Positions 8,652-18,546 are shown, counted from the stretch's first letter. The stretch is 35,590 nucleotides of DNA from Bacteroidota bacterium (GCA_013287475.1 JABDDT010000030.1:1-35590); one strand, 5' to 3'. Made by a program: numbers and translations. Notes: generated by a model not told the origin, from the sequence alone.

Positions 8652-9533
8652 TTAAATTAATAATTTCAATGTACTCGTCAAAAAAACAGGATATTGAAAA
8701 TAACTATTTACATCAGTTGCAATTTTTAATATTTCAGGTTTCTCAATACTCCGAGGAAATAAAAGACCCAAACATGTTCCGCTATGAGTATTAATGATAC
8801 CAAGTGGTTCAAAACGTCTTGATTCCAGGGCCACCTTTAATCTTTCCGAATTATTATTAAGTTTCAAATGAATTTCAGTTGATTCAGAGGCACACCTTGC
8901 AATTTCTTTGTCATTTTTGTCTCCAAAAGCTGTTTCAAGGCTTTTAAGTAAGGCTTCATATTGATGTGTGATTTCATCAGTAAACTTGAGATTCTGGTTA
9001 TAAGTAAGTGTATCAACTGTTCCCCCAAAATCAATGGCAACAATCCAGAAATCCGGTATATAGAGTAATTCTTTTATTAATTCTCCCTTTCTATGATCGT
9101 AAACGACACAGGATTTAAACATTAGTCCGTCATGAGGTTCTATGGCGATAAATATTTCTGATATTGTTTTTTCCCTCAAAAGAAATCCAAATATTTCCTG
9201 CAATGCACGAATTGTAGAAAGCATATCCGCGGTGCTGGAACTCAATCCTTTTCCTACAGGTATATTGCGGCTAAAAGAAATTGTAATTTCATAATTATCC
9301 TTAATACCCAACTTTTCAAGCAGCATTTCGGCTACTCTTTTCGATTTAAAATATTCACAGTTTATAACCAGAGGGCCAGGTCTAATTACTGCAGTAAGAT
9401 TGCATATTGACCATAAATCAATGGGTAACGTAACTAAAAAATCCCGGTTATCAGTTAACCTACCCTGAAGGAGCTCACCGAAACTTGCATGCGATTTACC
9501 ATAACCAGTAAGAATTTTACTTTCGAACATCAT
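8652..9533 (-). CDS. GHMP-family small-molecule kinase, PduX-like
   Basis: GHMP-superfamily kinase of 293 residues closest in motif form to PduX, the L-threonine kinase that feeds cobalamin side-chain synthesis. SFGELLQG at 17-24 matches the PduX-type CGE(L/F)xQG start, IPVGKGLSSSTADM at 91-104 is the ATP-binding GHMP motif 2 with SSSTAD, and NTHSGTCLGLLF near the C-terminus is motif 3. No other cobalamin genes are nearby. Its stop and start sit one base from the cysteine-synthase-like gene, so the phosphorylated product (perhaps O-phosphothreonine or O-phosphoserine) may be the substrate of that PLP enzyme. Class is firm; substrate is inference. Confidence 0.78.
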   Translation of the reverse strand: MMFESKILTGYGKSHASFGELLQGRLTDNRDFLVTLPIDLWSICNLTAVIRPGPLVINCEYFKSKRVAEMLLEKLGIKDNYEITISFSRNIPVGKGLSSSTADMLSTIRALQEIFGFLLREKTISEIFIAIEPHDGLMFKSCVVYDHRKGELIKELLYIPDFWIVAIDFGGTVDTLTYNQNLKFTDEITHQYEALLKSLETAFGDKNDKEIARCASESTEIHLKLNNNSERLKVALESRRFEPLGIINTHSGTCLGLLFPRSIEKPEILKIATDVNSYFQYPVFLTSTLKLLI

Positions 9534-9534
9534 A

Positions 9535-10434
9535 TTAAATTATTGCTTTTAATTTATCCATATTCTTCCAGCCGGCATCGCCAATAATCATAACCACATC
9601 ACCTTTCAGTTTATACTTTTCTATTGAATTATATGATGCCTCCAAAACGCCTCCCGCCTGAAAACCAGCATAGATTCCTTGTTCTCTAAGTTCTTTCGTA
9701 CGCACCTCGGCCTGACTTTGATTTATCATAAAAGTATCCGAATAATTTGCTCTCAGTTCAGTAATAAATGGTGTAACATAATCACCGTCAACAAAACTAC
9801 CCGTGCCGGGAATTTTTGTTCCTGAAGCAGATTGCGAAGTAAAAATCATCGTATCATTTTTCCTTTCCTTGAAATAACGTGCAACCCCACACATACTTCC
9901 TCCGGATCCCATAGAGCCAATAACAGCTTTAATGTTTGGTAAAGCATTATGTATCTCAGGACCTAATGTTTCGTAAGATGCCAGGGGATTTGCAGGGTTG
10001 TGTAATTGATCCATAAAACAGAATTTGTCAATACCTTCTGGTGATTCTGACAGGTTTCTGCACCAATTATTGCCTTCAATAGTCATATCGCCTATCATTT
10101 CTAATTCAGCTCCAAAAAATCTGATGAAATTTTTTTTATCTTCTGTAAGTTTAGAATTACAAACTACCTTTACCTTAAAACCTAATATTTTGCCAAAGTA
10201 TGATAACGCACAAGCCATATTTCCGCTGCTGGCATCAAGTATTATTTTATTTTTAGTTAAATGCCCTTTTCGAATTGCGGAATTGATATTGTAAATGCAA
10301 GCCCGGTCTTTAATACTTCCCGTCGGATTATAGCTCTCCATTTTCACATAAAAATTAACCTCAGGAAAACCTGGCAATTTAAACTTAACCAGAGGAGTGT
10401 TACCAATGAGTTCCGTAAAAGAGGATGCAATCAT
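9535..10434 (-). CDS. cysteine synthase-like PLP enzyme (fold type II)
   Basis: PLP enzyme of the CysK/SbnA/CBS family, 299 residues, the usual core length. NPTGSIKDRA at 36-45 contains the PLP lysine Lys42, SSGNM at 69-73 is the substrate-binding loop, and GSMGSGGS at 173-180 is the phosphate cup. FQAGG in the C-terminal part replaces the usual GxSSG. Family members replace a leaving group (acetate or phosphate) on the beta carbon of an amino acid. Being wedged between a PduX-like kinase and an ATP-grasp ligase suggests it uses a phosphorylated hydroxy-amino acid rather than making ordinary cysteine. The nucleophile is unknown. Confidence 0.85.
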   Translation of the reverse strand: MIASSFTELIGNTPLVKFKLPGFPEVNFYVKMESYNPTGSIKDRACIYNINSAIRKGHLTKNKIILDASSGNMACALSYFGKILGFKVKVVCNSKLTEDKKNFIRFFGAELEMIGDMTIEGNNWCRNLSESPEGIDKFCFMDQLHNPANPLASYETLGPEIHNALPNIKAVIGSMGSGGSMCGVARYFKERKNDTMIFTSQSASGTKIPGTGSFVDGDYVTPFITELRANYSDTFMINQSQAEVRTKELREQGIYAGFQAGGVLEASYNSIEKYKLKGDVVMIIGDAGWKNMDKLKAII

Positions 10435-10456
10435 ATAATTAAAGTATTATGAATTA

Positions 10457-11671
10457 TCACTTTTTTAAAACGACTCGAAAATAATCATAAACATTACCTA
10501 ATACCTGGTGCATTTGGCTGAAGTCATCAAATTTTAATAGAACTAAGCCGATCCTAAATCCAGAATTAATAAATTTACTTACCTCCTGTCCTTTACCCAC
10601 ATTGACAATTTTATAAAAAATATGTTTCTCCATGGATGGATGGATAAATAGTTCTTCAAAAATTCCATCCTGAATGGTATGAATGACATTATGGGCGTAA
10701 TAACCCTTTGGAACAATTTCCTCTTTCACTGAAACTGGCCCTCCAAGGGTTTGAATCAATGTTAATCCGATCAGATCAATCCCGGTATGAATACTGATAA
10801 TATCATTAAATAAATTTCCACCATTACGGGCGCCTATATCTAAAATAATCGGCCTATACTCTTCATCCTGAATTACATCGCAGTTAAAAACACCCGTTGT
10901 TATTTTCAACTCATCGATTATTTTTTGCAAGTCTGCGATGATTTTTACAAAGAAAGACTCATCCCTTAGAGTTGTAGGTAAAGAAATAGATCTGGGAACT
11001 AATCCTGTAATGGCATCGTTAAAATGTACATCGCCAAAACAATAAAAAATAATCTTGCCCTTTTCCACCATAAAATCACCCGACATTACAAATCCTTTCC
11101 TTTTCAGATATTCTTCCAGCACTACCCGTTTAGTGCGGGAATAAAAAAGTGCCTTTTCAATTTTCTCCCGAATTTCGTTTTCTGATTCTCCTTTATGAAT
11201 CCTGAATATTCCTTTACTACCCGAAGTATCTGCGGGTTTAATGATTGCCCCGTGTTTAAATTTTCCCAATTCATTGAGGATAAATGAATACTCGGAACTT
11301 TCTATAATGCGAGGACAGGGAGCATTTACTTTCTGCTGGATTTTTCTAAAGTTGATTTTGTCTGATATCGTTTGTATAGATTGATACGAATTTCCTGGAA
11401 GTCCTAAATGTTCAGAAACATAAGCTGCTGTCAATGCTGCAGGATCTGAAGCGTATGCAGATATGCCATGGATTTTAATCTTCTTAGCCAACTCTAGTAC
11501 CTTTTCCTTATCAGTAGTACTTATATTGTAATATTCGTGAGAATACTTATGCCCTGGATTTTCTGGTAAGTAATCAATGGTAATTACATAATGGCCCATT
11601 TCAACAGCTTTTTGAATTGCAGGTATCTGTATGTCAGCGCCGCCTAAAAACAAAAGTCTCTTTTGTTCCAT
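10457..11671 (-). CDS. ATP-grasp carboxylate-amine ligase
   Basis: ATP-grasp enzyme of 404 residues with the CarB/PurK-like arrangement. Residues 1-100 form a preATP-grasp domain (LLFLGGADIQIPAIQKA), Lys145 with the DTSGSKG loop at 148-154 binds ATP, and ILDIGARNGGN replaces the usual ExNxRxGG metal motif. Such ligases activate a carboxylate as an acyl phosphate and join it to an amine. Its start is adjacent to the stop of the sugar aminotransferase (one base apart), so it may link an amino acid to the amino sugar made by that enzyme. The reaction class is solid; partners are inferred from order. Confidence 0.82.
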   Translation of the reverse strand: MEQKRLLFLGGADIQIPAIQKAVEMGHYVITIDYLPENPGHKYSHEYYNISTTDKEKVLELAKKIKIHGISAYASDPAALTAAYVSEHLGLPGNSYQSIQTISDKINFRKIQQKVNAPCPRIIESSEYSFILNELGKFKHGAIIKPADTSGSKGIFRIHKGESENEIREKIEKALFYSRTKRVVLEEYLKRKGFVMSGDFMVEKGKIIFYCFGDVHFNDAITGLVPRSISLPTTLRDESFFVKIIADLQKIIDELKITTGVFNCDVIQDEEYRPIILDIGARNGGNLFNDIISIHTGIDLIGLTLIQTLGGPVSVKEEIVPKGYYAHNVIHTIQDGIFEELFIHPSMEKHIFYKIVNVGKGQEVSKFINSGFRIGLVLLKFDDFSQMHQVLGNVYDYFRVVLKK

Positions 11672-12763
11672 TTACTGAATTATTTGGAAAGATCTAAGCT
11701 CATTTAATATAATATTGCAAATCTTCTCTACTTCCATACGCGTAAGAGACTCGTAAAGGGGTAATGACAATACCCGCTTTGAAATGGATTCAGAAATCTC
11801 ACAGTCCTGATAGTTAAGAAATGGAAGCGTGTTTAATGAAGGATAAAAATATCTGCGGGTATTTATATTTTCATTTGCAAGTGCAGACCTGACTTTAATC
11901 AATACTTCTTCTGTTTCAAAAAGTACCGGATAATACGAATAGTTATAAGTAAAGTCTTCTTTAGAAAAAGGCCTGCTCATTTTTCTAAAATCAAGTAAAT
12001 GATTATAAGTTTCGAAAAGATGTTTTCTATTTCCAATAATCCCGCTCAACTTCGGTAAAATGCATAATCCCATTGCCGCATGCAGTTCCGAATTCTTTCC
12101 GTTAATACCTATTGAATAGTAATCATCGCCAAGATGGCCGAAACTTCTGTATAGATAAAGTTTATTTAGCAATTCTTTACTATTAGAAATGACAGCTCCT
12201 CCTTCTACTGTGTGAAATATTTTCGTCGCATGGAAACTGCAGGTAGAAATATCGCCAAATGACAATAGCGATCTTCCTTTGTAGTTACAGCCAAATGCAT
12301 GAGCCCCATCATAAATAACTTTTAAATTGTATTTATCCGCGAGCTCTCCAATTTTGTCAACGTTGCAAGGGAAACCATAAACGTGTGTCGCTAAAATGCC
12401 TTGTGTATTTTCAGTAACGGAGGCTTCTATTTTATCAGCATCAATACAATAATCATCATGTCTAATGTCTACGAATACCGGATTGCAATTTTCCCAAAGA
12501 ATAGAATTTGTAGTTGCCACATACGAAAATGGTGTAGTAATAACTTCTTTGGTAATGTTTAAAGCTTTCAGTGCCATTTGCAACGCCACGGTACCATTGC
12601 TGCAAAACAGCAAATGTTCTACACTCAGATATTCTTTAAGCTTTTGTTCCAGTTCAATAACCAATTCACCGTTGTTGGTTATCCATGCCTTATCCCATGC
12701 ACGTTTTAAAATTTTAGCATATTCATCAAAAGGTGGAAGGTAGGTCTTGGTAACGTTGATCAT
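11672..12763 (-). CDS. DegT/DnrJ/EryC1/StrS sugar aminotransferase
   Basis: PLP-dependent nucleotide-sugar aminotransferase, 363 residues. SNGTVALQMAL binds the phosphate, YDGAHAFG has the cofactor Asp152, and SFHATKIFHTVEGGA has the PLP Lys181; the HATKxFHTxEGG form matches the VioA/WecE-like branch acting on 3- or 4-keto-6-deoxy sugars. It makes an amino sugar (NDP-linked) in the cytoplasm. Located three bases downstream of the FkbM methyltransferase and adjoining the ATP-grasp gene, which suggests the new amino group is then acylated. The regiochemistry cannot be read from the sequence. Confidence 0.9.
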   Translation of the reverse strand: MINVTKTYLPPFDEYAKILKRAWDKAWITNNGELVIELEQKLKEYLSVEHLLFCSNGTVALQMALKALNITKEVITTPFSYVATTNSILWENCNPVFVDIRHDDYCIDADKIEASVTENTQGILATHVYGFPCNVDKIGELADKYNLKVIYDGAHAFGCNYKGRSLLSFGDISTCSFHATKIFHTVEGGAVISNSKELLNKLYLYRSFGHLGDDYYSIGINGKNSELHAAMGLCILPKLSGIIGNRKHLFETYNHLLDFRKMSRPFSKEDFTYNYSYYPVLFETEEVLIKVRSALANENINTRRYFYPSLNTLPFLNYQDCEISESISKRVLSLPLYESLTRMEVEKICNIILNELRSFQIIQ

Positions 12764-12766
12764 ATA

Positions 12767-13900
12767 TCAGCAGATTGCAAAAAGTACAGTTTCTTCAGCG
12801 TGAATAGTATAATGCCCCACATACAATTTATATCCCAGATTTAGATTTGAAATCCACGTTGGTATATTGGTCAAATCATCCATACTATGATAAATAGCGA
12901 TGGCCAATTTAGGTCTGAATTTTTTTATAGTTTCTATAGCACCTTCTAAAGCCTTTGGTTCAGAACCTTCAATGTCCATTTTTATAAAATCAATTTTTGT
13001 CAGTCTTTTTTGCCGAACAAAATCATCTATACTTAAAGTAGTCGTCGAACCAGTTTGCTCTTCAAATGGCTCTAGTTCAATTCTGCTCCCTGGTCCATTA
13101 TCCTTAAAAAAAATTGTCTGCCCCGATACATCAGATACAGGATGTTTAATCAGCTCAATTTGGTTGTAATGTGACGGATTTAAGGCCCTGTTTATTTCAA
13201 AAAGATTAATATTCTCCGGAATAAATTCAAATGAATAAACTTTGCCGTTAACTCCGGTTTTATCAGCAAAATACAAAGCTGTGTCACCCCAGCACGCTCC
13301 AATATCTAAAACTACATCCCCTTCCTTAACTGTTACTACATACTCGTTTCTTAATTTGTAAGCATATTGTTCATTTATGAAAGCAATTGCAATTCCACTA
13401 TCTCTGAAATAAAGCTTAACATTATACCCTATTTCACTTAGGTCAAATTTGTAAAGAATAAAATGAAGGAAGTGCGGATCATACGTATCGTTATTATTTT
13501 TTAAAGTCGCTGCCTTTCTAAGTGCCTCCCAATATTTTGCATTATTTGTTGCTAATTTAATTTTCTGAAATCCAAGAAGTCTATAAGCTATAATTTCTAC
13601 CAATAATTCTTTGCCTTCCTTATTCAATTTTTCCCAAATTATTTGAAGTTTATCGGAATAATTGTCGATCGGGCTAATTTTCGAATTAACGATGTGATTT
13701 AATTTGTATCCTGTATTTTTTTTAATCCATGGTTTAAGATTTTGAAATAATTTTAATGCAGGATTTTTGAAATTAGGTACAGTTGTATTAATTACATTAA
13801 AATTTCCGAATCTATACTCATCATAATTTTCAATCCCGAAATTGTTGGACAGGGAGCTCTTTATTTTCTTTTCCAATGACCACCTAAACGTATTCTTCAT
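12767..13900 (-). CDS. FkbM family methyltransferase
   Basis: 377 residues with a C-terminal FkbM-type SAM domain. DIGACWGDTA at 199-208 is motif I, FEFIPEN is motif II, and FIKMDIEGSEPKAL is the FkbM hallmark. About 180 N-terminal residues precede the catalytic part and resemble nothing I can name; they are Lys/Asn-rich and lack membrane segments. FkbM enzymes O-methylate sugars or polyketides, so methylation of the exported glycan is likely. It is the first gene after the Wzm/Wzt exporter in the transcript, separated by 72 bases with no obvious terminator. Confidence 0.83.
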   Translation of the reverse strand: MKNTFRWSLEKKIKSSLSNNFGIENYDEYRFGNFNVINTTVPNFKNPALKLFQNLKPWIKKNTGYKLNHIVNSKISPIDNYSDKLQIIWEKLNKEGKELLVEIIAYRLLGFQKIKLATNNAKYWEALRKAATLKNNNDTYDPHFLHFILYKFDLSEIGYNVKLYFRDSGIAIAFINEQYAYKLRNEYVVTVKEGDVVLDIGACWGDTALYFADKTGVNGKVYSFEFIPENINLFEINRALNPSHYNQIELIKHPVSDVSGQTIFFKDNGPGSRIELEPFEEQTGSTTTLSIDDFVRQKRLTKIDFIKMDIEGSEPKALEGAIETIKKFRPKLAIAIYHSMDDLTNIPTWISNLNLGYKLYVGHYTIHAEETVLFAIC

Positions 13901-13972
13901 TTTCCTTTGTCTTATTCCATCTAAAAATTGATTCTTAACTAAAATTTGATTTCTAAATCTCTTAGAAGTGTT

Positions 13973-15241
13973 TTAATCCTTGGGCAATAATCTGAAATCA
14001 AGCTTTGGCCTTACAAAGCCAGGCCATTTGCCATGCCAATTCGTTGATTTTCTTTCTTCATGTATTTCGACTGAAATAATGTTTTCAAAAAAACTAATTG
14101 GATAAGATGCATCTCCAACAATCATCAAAGAAATGCCGTAAATATCATCATTTAAAAAATCCGAGGGGATAGTGCAGGTAGCTTTGTGCAAACCTGAAGA
14201 CAGACTGACTGCCTGTGTTCCATTTGCAAATACACATTCACCTGCAGAAGTGTTTATGAAGATGGTAAGATTAATCAGTCTCCCCTCTTCGAAATTCCAA
14301 AATTCAATATTGATATTAAGTTGCGTTTTAACCGTTATTAAATCGAATGGGTTTCCTGGTTGAGGACAAATTTCAATCCTTTTTAATTTGGCTTTATCGT
14401 TGCCCGGAGCTTTTTCAGCATCTTCAAAATCAAGTAATAAATTTTTATTTAATTGATTTGACAGATAATTATTAATTACCTGGGCAGGATTGCCCATTTC
14501 AACCATCAATCCATTTTTCAAAATCATCGCCTTGTCGCATAAACTTTTTACAGCTACCATATTATGACTTACGAACAATACTGTTCTTCCCTCATTTGAA
14601 CTTACGCTCTTCATTTTACCAAGTGCTTTTTTCTGGAATTCAGCATCTCCAACCGCCAGCACTTCATCTACTATCAATATCTCCGGCTCGAGATGTGCAG
14701 CAACTGCAAAAGCCAGCCTCACATACATCCCGCTGCTATAGCGTTTTACCGGCGTGTCAATATATCTTTCAACACCGGCAAAATCAACGATCTCATCAAA
14801 TTTGTTTTTTATTTCCTGTTTTGTCATTCCCAGAATGGCGCCATTCAGAAAAATATTTTCCCGTCCTGTAAGTTCAGGATGAAATCCTGTCCCCACTTCC
14901 AGCAAACTGGCTACCCTGCCTTTAATTTTGATTTCTCCTGTCGTTGGAGCCGTTGTGCGGCTGAGTATTTTTAACAGGGTACTCTTGCCAGCACCATTCC
15001 GCCCAATAATACCCAAAACTTCTCCCTGTTGAACATCAAAATTTATGTCACGTAAAGCCCAGGCATATTCACTTCCGCCTTTTTTAGAGCGATCATTTTC
15101 TTCACCGATTTTCAAAAAAGGATCTTCCTTACCCCTTACTTTGTACCACCATCGGTTTAAATCATGCGAAATCGTTCCGGTACCAATTTGTCCCAGCCGG
15201 TATTGTTTACTGATATTATGGACCTGGATTATTTCATTCAT
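13973..15241 (-). CDS. wzt: polysaccharide ABC exporter ATPase, Wzt-like with C-terminal domain
   Basis: ABC ATPase of 422 residues from the chosen ATG at 15241, two bases before the permease stop; an extension of ten residues upstream is open but lies inside the permease gene. Walker A GRNGAGKST lies at 80-88, the signature is YSSGM, and Walker B is ILIVDEVLAVGD. The TGRENIFLNGAILGM stretch is typical of O-antigen and teichoic acid exporters. Residues after about 255 form an extra domain of about 165 residues, as in Wzt proteins whose C-terminal domain recognises the glycan end. Works with the Wzm-like permease upstream to move the lipid-linked polymer across the inner membrane. Confidence 0.9.
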   Translation of the reverse strand: MNEIIQVHNISKQYRLGQIGTGTISHDLNRWWYKVRGKEDPFLKIGEENDRSKKGGSEYAWALRDINFDVQQGEVLGIIGRNGAGKSTLLKILSRTTAPTTGEIKIKGRVASLLEVGTGFHPELTGRENIFLNGAILGMTKQEIKNKFDEIVDFAGVERYIDTPVKRYSSGMYVRLAFAVAAHLEPEILIVDEVLAVGDAEFQKKALGKMKSVSSNEGRTVLFVSHNMVAVKSLCDKAMILKNGLMVEMGNPAQVINNYLSNQLNKNLLLDFEDAEKAPGNDKAKLKRIEICPQPGNPFDLITVKTQLNINIEFWNFEEGRLINLTIFINTSAGECVFANGTQAVSLSSGLHKATCTIPSDFLNDDIYGISLMIVGDASYPISFFENIISVEIHEERKSTNWHGKWPGFVRPKLDFRLLPKD

Positions 15242-15242
15242 T

Positions 15243-16112
15243 CTATACAGTATCCATAAAAGTTTTTTCAACCTGGTTAAAAATAATAATTCCCAAAACC
15301 AGGATTACTGCAGTAAATCCAAAACTATAGGTTAACCCCTTCCAGTTTAAATCCCCGGCTCCGAGATAAATATTACGAAAAGTTTCCACCAGTGATGTCA
15401 TGGGATTTAACTCGATAAGAATTCGATATTTTGAATGGATAGCAGAGAGCGGATAAATAATAGGCGTGGCATACATACCCAACTGTATACCGAAAGTGAT
15501 TAAAAAAGTAAGGTCACGGTATTTGGTAGTCAGGGAAGAAAGAATAAGACCAAGACCAAGACCTAATGCGGCCATAATGATCAAAACAACCGGGGTGTAA
15601 ATAATAATATTCAGAAAATCCGGATGGACTGCTGAACCTTTGAGCAGGAAATAAGTAAGTGCTAATATGAATAATAAAAACTGAATGCCAAATTTTATAA
15701 GCCCTGAAATAACTTTTGATAGAGGAAGTACCAGTCTTGGAAAATAAACTTTTCCGAATATACTGGCATTGGTTACAAATGTATTGCTGGTGGTAGACAG
15801 GATTTCAGCAAAATAATTCCAGATAGTGATTCCTGCTAAATAGAACAAAACCTGCGGGAGTCCGTCTGTAGAAATTTTTGCAATATTTCCGAAAATAACG
15901 ACAAATACAATGGTGGTAAGAATGGGCTGAATAAAAAACCAGATTGGACCCAGGATGGTTTGCTTATAAACGGAAAGAATATCCCTTTTCACAAACATGA
16001 CCAGCAGGTACCTGTAATGCCATATTTCTTTCAGGTTTAATTTAAAAATGCTGCTCCGCGGTTTGATCACCAGGTCCCATTCGGTCTGACCTGTTTCTAA
16101 CAACTCATTCAT
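15243..16112 (-). CDS. wzm: polysaccharide ABC exporter permease, Wzm-like
   Basis: ABC-2 type permease, 289 residues from the ATG at 16112; a TTG four codons earlier is possible, but the ATG follows TATAGG at a better distance. Six hydrophobic segments are visible, including GPIWFFIQPILTTIVFVVIF and IIYTPVVLIIMAALGLGLGL, and the conserved ILSSLTTKYRDL plus YATPIIYPLS mark it as a polysaccharide or O-antigen exporter. N-terminal amphipathic IWHYRYLLVMFVKRDIL is also characteristic. Forms the transporter with the Wzt-like ATPase whose start lies within two bases of its stop. Confidence 0.9.
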   Translation of the reverse strand: MNELLETGQTEWDLVIKPRSSIFKLNLKEIWHYRYLLVMFVKRDILSVYKQTILGPIWFFIQPILTTIVFVVIFGNIAKISTDGLPQVLFYLAGITIWNYFAEILSTTSNTFVTNASIFGKVYFPRLVLPLSKVISGLIKFGIQFLLFILALTYFLLKGSAVHPDFLNIIIYTPVVLIIMAALGLGLGLILSSLTTKYRDLTFLITFGIQLGMYATPIIYPLSAIHSKYRILIELNPMTSLVETFRNIYLGAGDLNWKGLTYSFGFTAVILVLGIIIFNQVEKTFMDTV

Positions 16113-16128
16113 CCTATAATACAATTAG

Positions 16129-18546
16129 TTAACCAAACCATTTCCCCCACCAGCGGCCAACCTGTTTGTGAAGTGGTACCATTTTCTTTTTGGCTGGCTT
16201 TTCAAAATATCCGGATTCAATACCATAACCATAACCTCCATAATATCCATACCCGCCATAGTACCCGCTGTAATAACCACCTTCGAGTTTCACATCATTC
16301 AGTATCAGGCTCAGTCCGGGAAGTTTTTTCTCGTTATAAAGATCTTCTACCAGTCTCAATATTTTCCGGTAGGTATGGCCCATCCTGATTACAAATAATG
16401 TGCAATCGGCATATTTGCCCAGCGTGATGGAATCACTTACGAGTCCAACCGGAGCCGTGTCCATAATAATCACATCAAAGTTCTCACGCACTTCTGCCAT
16501 CAGATCATCGAGTTTCGGATCAAGCAACAGTTCTGCAGGGTTAGGTGGAATGGGGCCGCATGGAATCACATATAACGAATCGAAACCAGGCACCTGCATG
16601 ATGATATCTTTAATCTGTGCACGGCCAATAATATAATTCGTGATTCCCATTTTGCGTTTCATATTCAAACTCTCCATCACTTTGGGCTTACGGATATCAA
16701 ATTCCATGATCACAGTTTTCTTTCCGCTCAGGGCCATCACCGAAGCCATATTGATACTGATGAAAGATTTTCCTTCACCACTGAATGAAGAAGAAACCAG
16801 GATGGAGGGATTATCCTTTTTAACAGTCATGTATTTCAGGTTACTGCGCAGAATGCGGAATTGTTCAGCAACAAAACGACGGCTGTTTCTTAACACCACC
16901 AGGTTGGACTCGTCGTCAGAATGTCCGATCTCACCCAGTATGGGCGCATGGGTTCTTTTTTCCACGTCAATCCGGTTATTCACTTTATCCCTGAGTAATT
17001 CTTTGGCTGCAATAAATCCCACCGGTATGATCAGGCCAAAAAGCAAATAGGTAATATAAATTTTATTTCTATTGGGGCTTATTGGAAAGTTCCCCGCTAA
17101 CGCGGGTTCTACAACGGTCGAATTTGAAACAGTAGCAGCTGAAGAAATTGATGTTTCAAATTTCTTCTGTAGTAAAAAGGAATACAAATCTTCCAGGATC
17201 TTTTGCCTTCTGGCCACATTTCCCAATTCCATAGTCTTACCTGGAAGAGATCGCAATTTACCAGCTACCTGTTCCTGCTGTTCCAATACCTTGTTCCTTG
17301 CAATAATATATCCATTTCGTACATTAGTAAGGGCTTCCGATATATTCCTGCGGATTCTATCCAGTGAACCATCATAAGCCTTTATCATCGGATTATCAAC
17401 CGTTGTTGTCTTTAAATTATTATCACGGTCAAGCTGCAATTTATTATACTCTGAAATGAGTTGGGACAAAGCCGGTTCATCAATGCCCATATTGATGGGA
17501 ACCAATTCATGTGCCTTTGTTTTATCATTTACATATTGCTGAAGCAGGTTGGTTAAGGTAATCTTTACATCCACTTTATCCAGGTCACTTCTGCTAGATT
17601 CGACATTACTCAGGTATGTTCTCGATTGGCTCTCTTCATCAAATATGTCATTATTTACACGGTAATTCTTTACCGTCCCTTCCAGGCTGTTCAGCTTGAC
17701 TACCAGGGTGTCCAGGTTTTCATTGATAAAATTCAGGCTGTTAACGGATATCCTGTTTTTACTTTCAATATTCAGAGAATCATATACCTGCATCAGGGCA
17801 TTCAGGAAATCAACCCCAAGGTCCCTGTTTTCCGTTAAAAATGAAAGGACCAGAATAGTTGACTGGTCATTCGACTGTGCAATTTTTACCGCACCCAGGT
17901 ATTCATTCGCCAATGAGGAAGGAGGTTTTTGAGTGATATAAAAATTCTTACTCGAATAGCTGTTAAGATCTATATTCGGATTTCTGAAAATTACAAGTTT
18001 ATTACCACCAACCATCAGCGGTTCTCCAAACAGATGTATTTTGGTTTCTTTTCCAAGCACGAATTGATTTTCATTAATTATATTCATGTTTAAGCCAAAC
18101 GCTTCGGGAGGATTTGGGCTTTCCAGCATCTGCATAATGATGGGAGACTGTGGATATAATAAAGATGTCCGGATCTTACCAATATTATAATACCGGGTAG
18201 TTAAATGAAGATTTCTGGATACTCTTTGCAAAACAGGCCTCGAGGAGAGAATCTGGATTTCATTGCTCAGGTTAGCAGATCCTGAATTCATCATCATCGC
18301 ATCAAACCTGTCTTCTTTATTTCCACCCCCTTCATTATTATTAATCAGCAAAGAAGACTGGACAGAAAATATAGGCGTTGTATACCTGATATTTAAGAAT
18401 GCAAGTACCAGTGCTATTGAAGCAGAAATCAATATCCATGGAATGTACTTAAGGTTTGTTAATACAAAATCCCTCGGTCCGAGTTTCCAGGAAATATCAT
18501 TGGAATTCGGTTCAGGATGCGTCAGGCCATTGGATGCTTCAGGCAT
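16129..18546 (-). CDS. Wzc-like polysaccharide co-polymerase and tyrosine kinase
   Basis: 805 residues in the full PCP-2a layout. A Wzz-type segment with TM1 at about 34-53 is followed by a long periplasmic coiled-coil region, TM2 (TYLLFGLIIPVGFIAA) before residue 530, then a cytoplasmic BY-kinase domain: SGEGKS Walker A, EFDIRKPKV Walker A', PCGPIPPNPAELL and VIIMDTAPVG Walker B. The tail at about 756-781 holds ten tyrosines among glycines, the autophosphorylation cluster. It controls chain length and couples export to phosphorylation. Sits between the OPX lipoprotein and the Wzm permease, 15 bases after the former. Confidence 0.92.
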   Translation of the reverse strand: MPEASNGLTHPEPNSNDISWKLGPRDFVLTNLKYIPWILISASIALVLAFLNIRYTTPIFSVQSSLLINNNEGGGNKEDRFDAMMMNSGSANLSNEIQILSSRPVLQRVSRNLHLTTRYYNIGKIRTSLLYPQSPIIMQMLESPNPPEAFGLNMNIINENQFVLGKETKIHLFGEPLMVGGNKLVIFRNPNIDLNSYSSKNFYITQKPPSSLANEYLGAVKIAQSNDQSTILVLSFLTENRDLGVDFLNALMQVYDSLNIESKNRISVNSLNFINENLDTLVVKLNSLEGTVKNYRVNNDIFDEESQSRTYLSNVESSRSDLDKVDVKITLTNLLQQYVNDKTKAHELVPINMGIDEPALSQLISEYNKLQLDRDNNLKTTTVDNPMIKAYDGSLDRIRRNISEALTNVRNGYIIARNKVLEQQEQVAGKLRSLPGKTMELGNVARRQKILEDLYSFLLQKKFETSISSAATVSNSTVVEPALAGNFPISPNRNKIYITYLLFGLIIPVGFIAAKELLRDKVNNRIDVEKRTHAPILGEIGHSDDESNLVVLRNSRRFVAEQFRILRSNLKYMTVKKDNPSILVSSSFSGEGKSFISINMASVMALSGKKTVIMEFDIRKPKVMESLNMKRKMGITNYIIGRAQIKDIIMQVPGFDSLYVIPCGPIPPNPAELLLDPKLDDLMAEVRENFDVIIMDTAPVGLVSDSITLGKYADCTLFVIRMGHTYRKILRLVEDLYNEKKLPGLSLILNDVKLEGGYYSGYYGGYGYYGGYGYGIESGYFEKPAKKKMVPLHKQVGRWWGKWFG

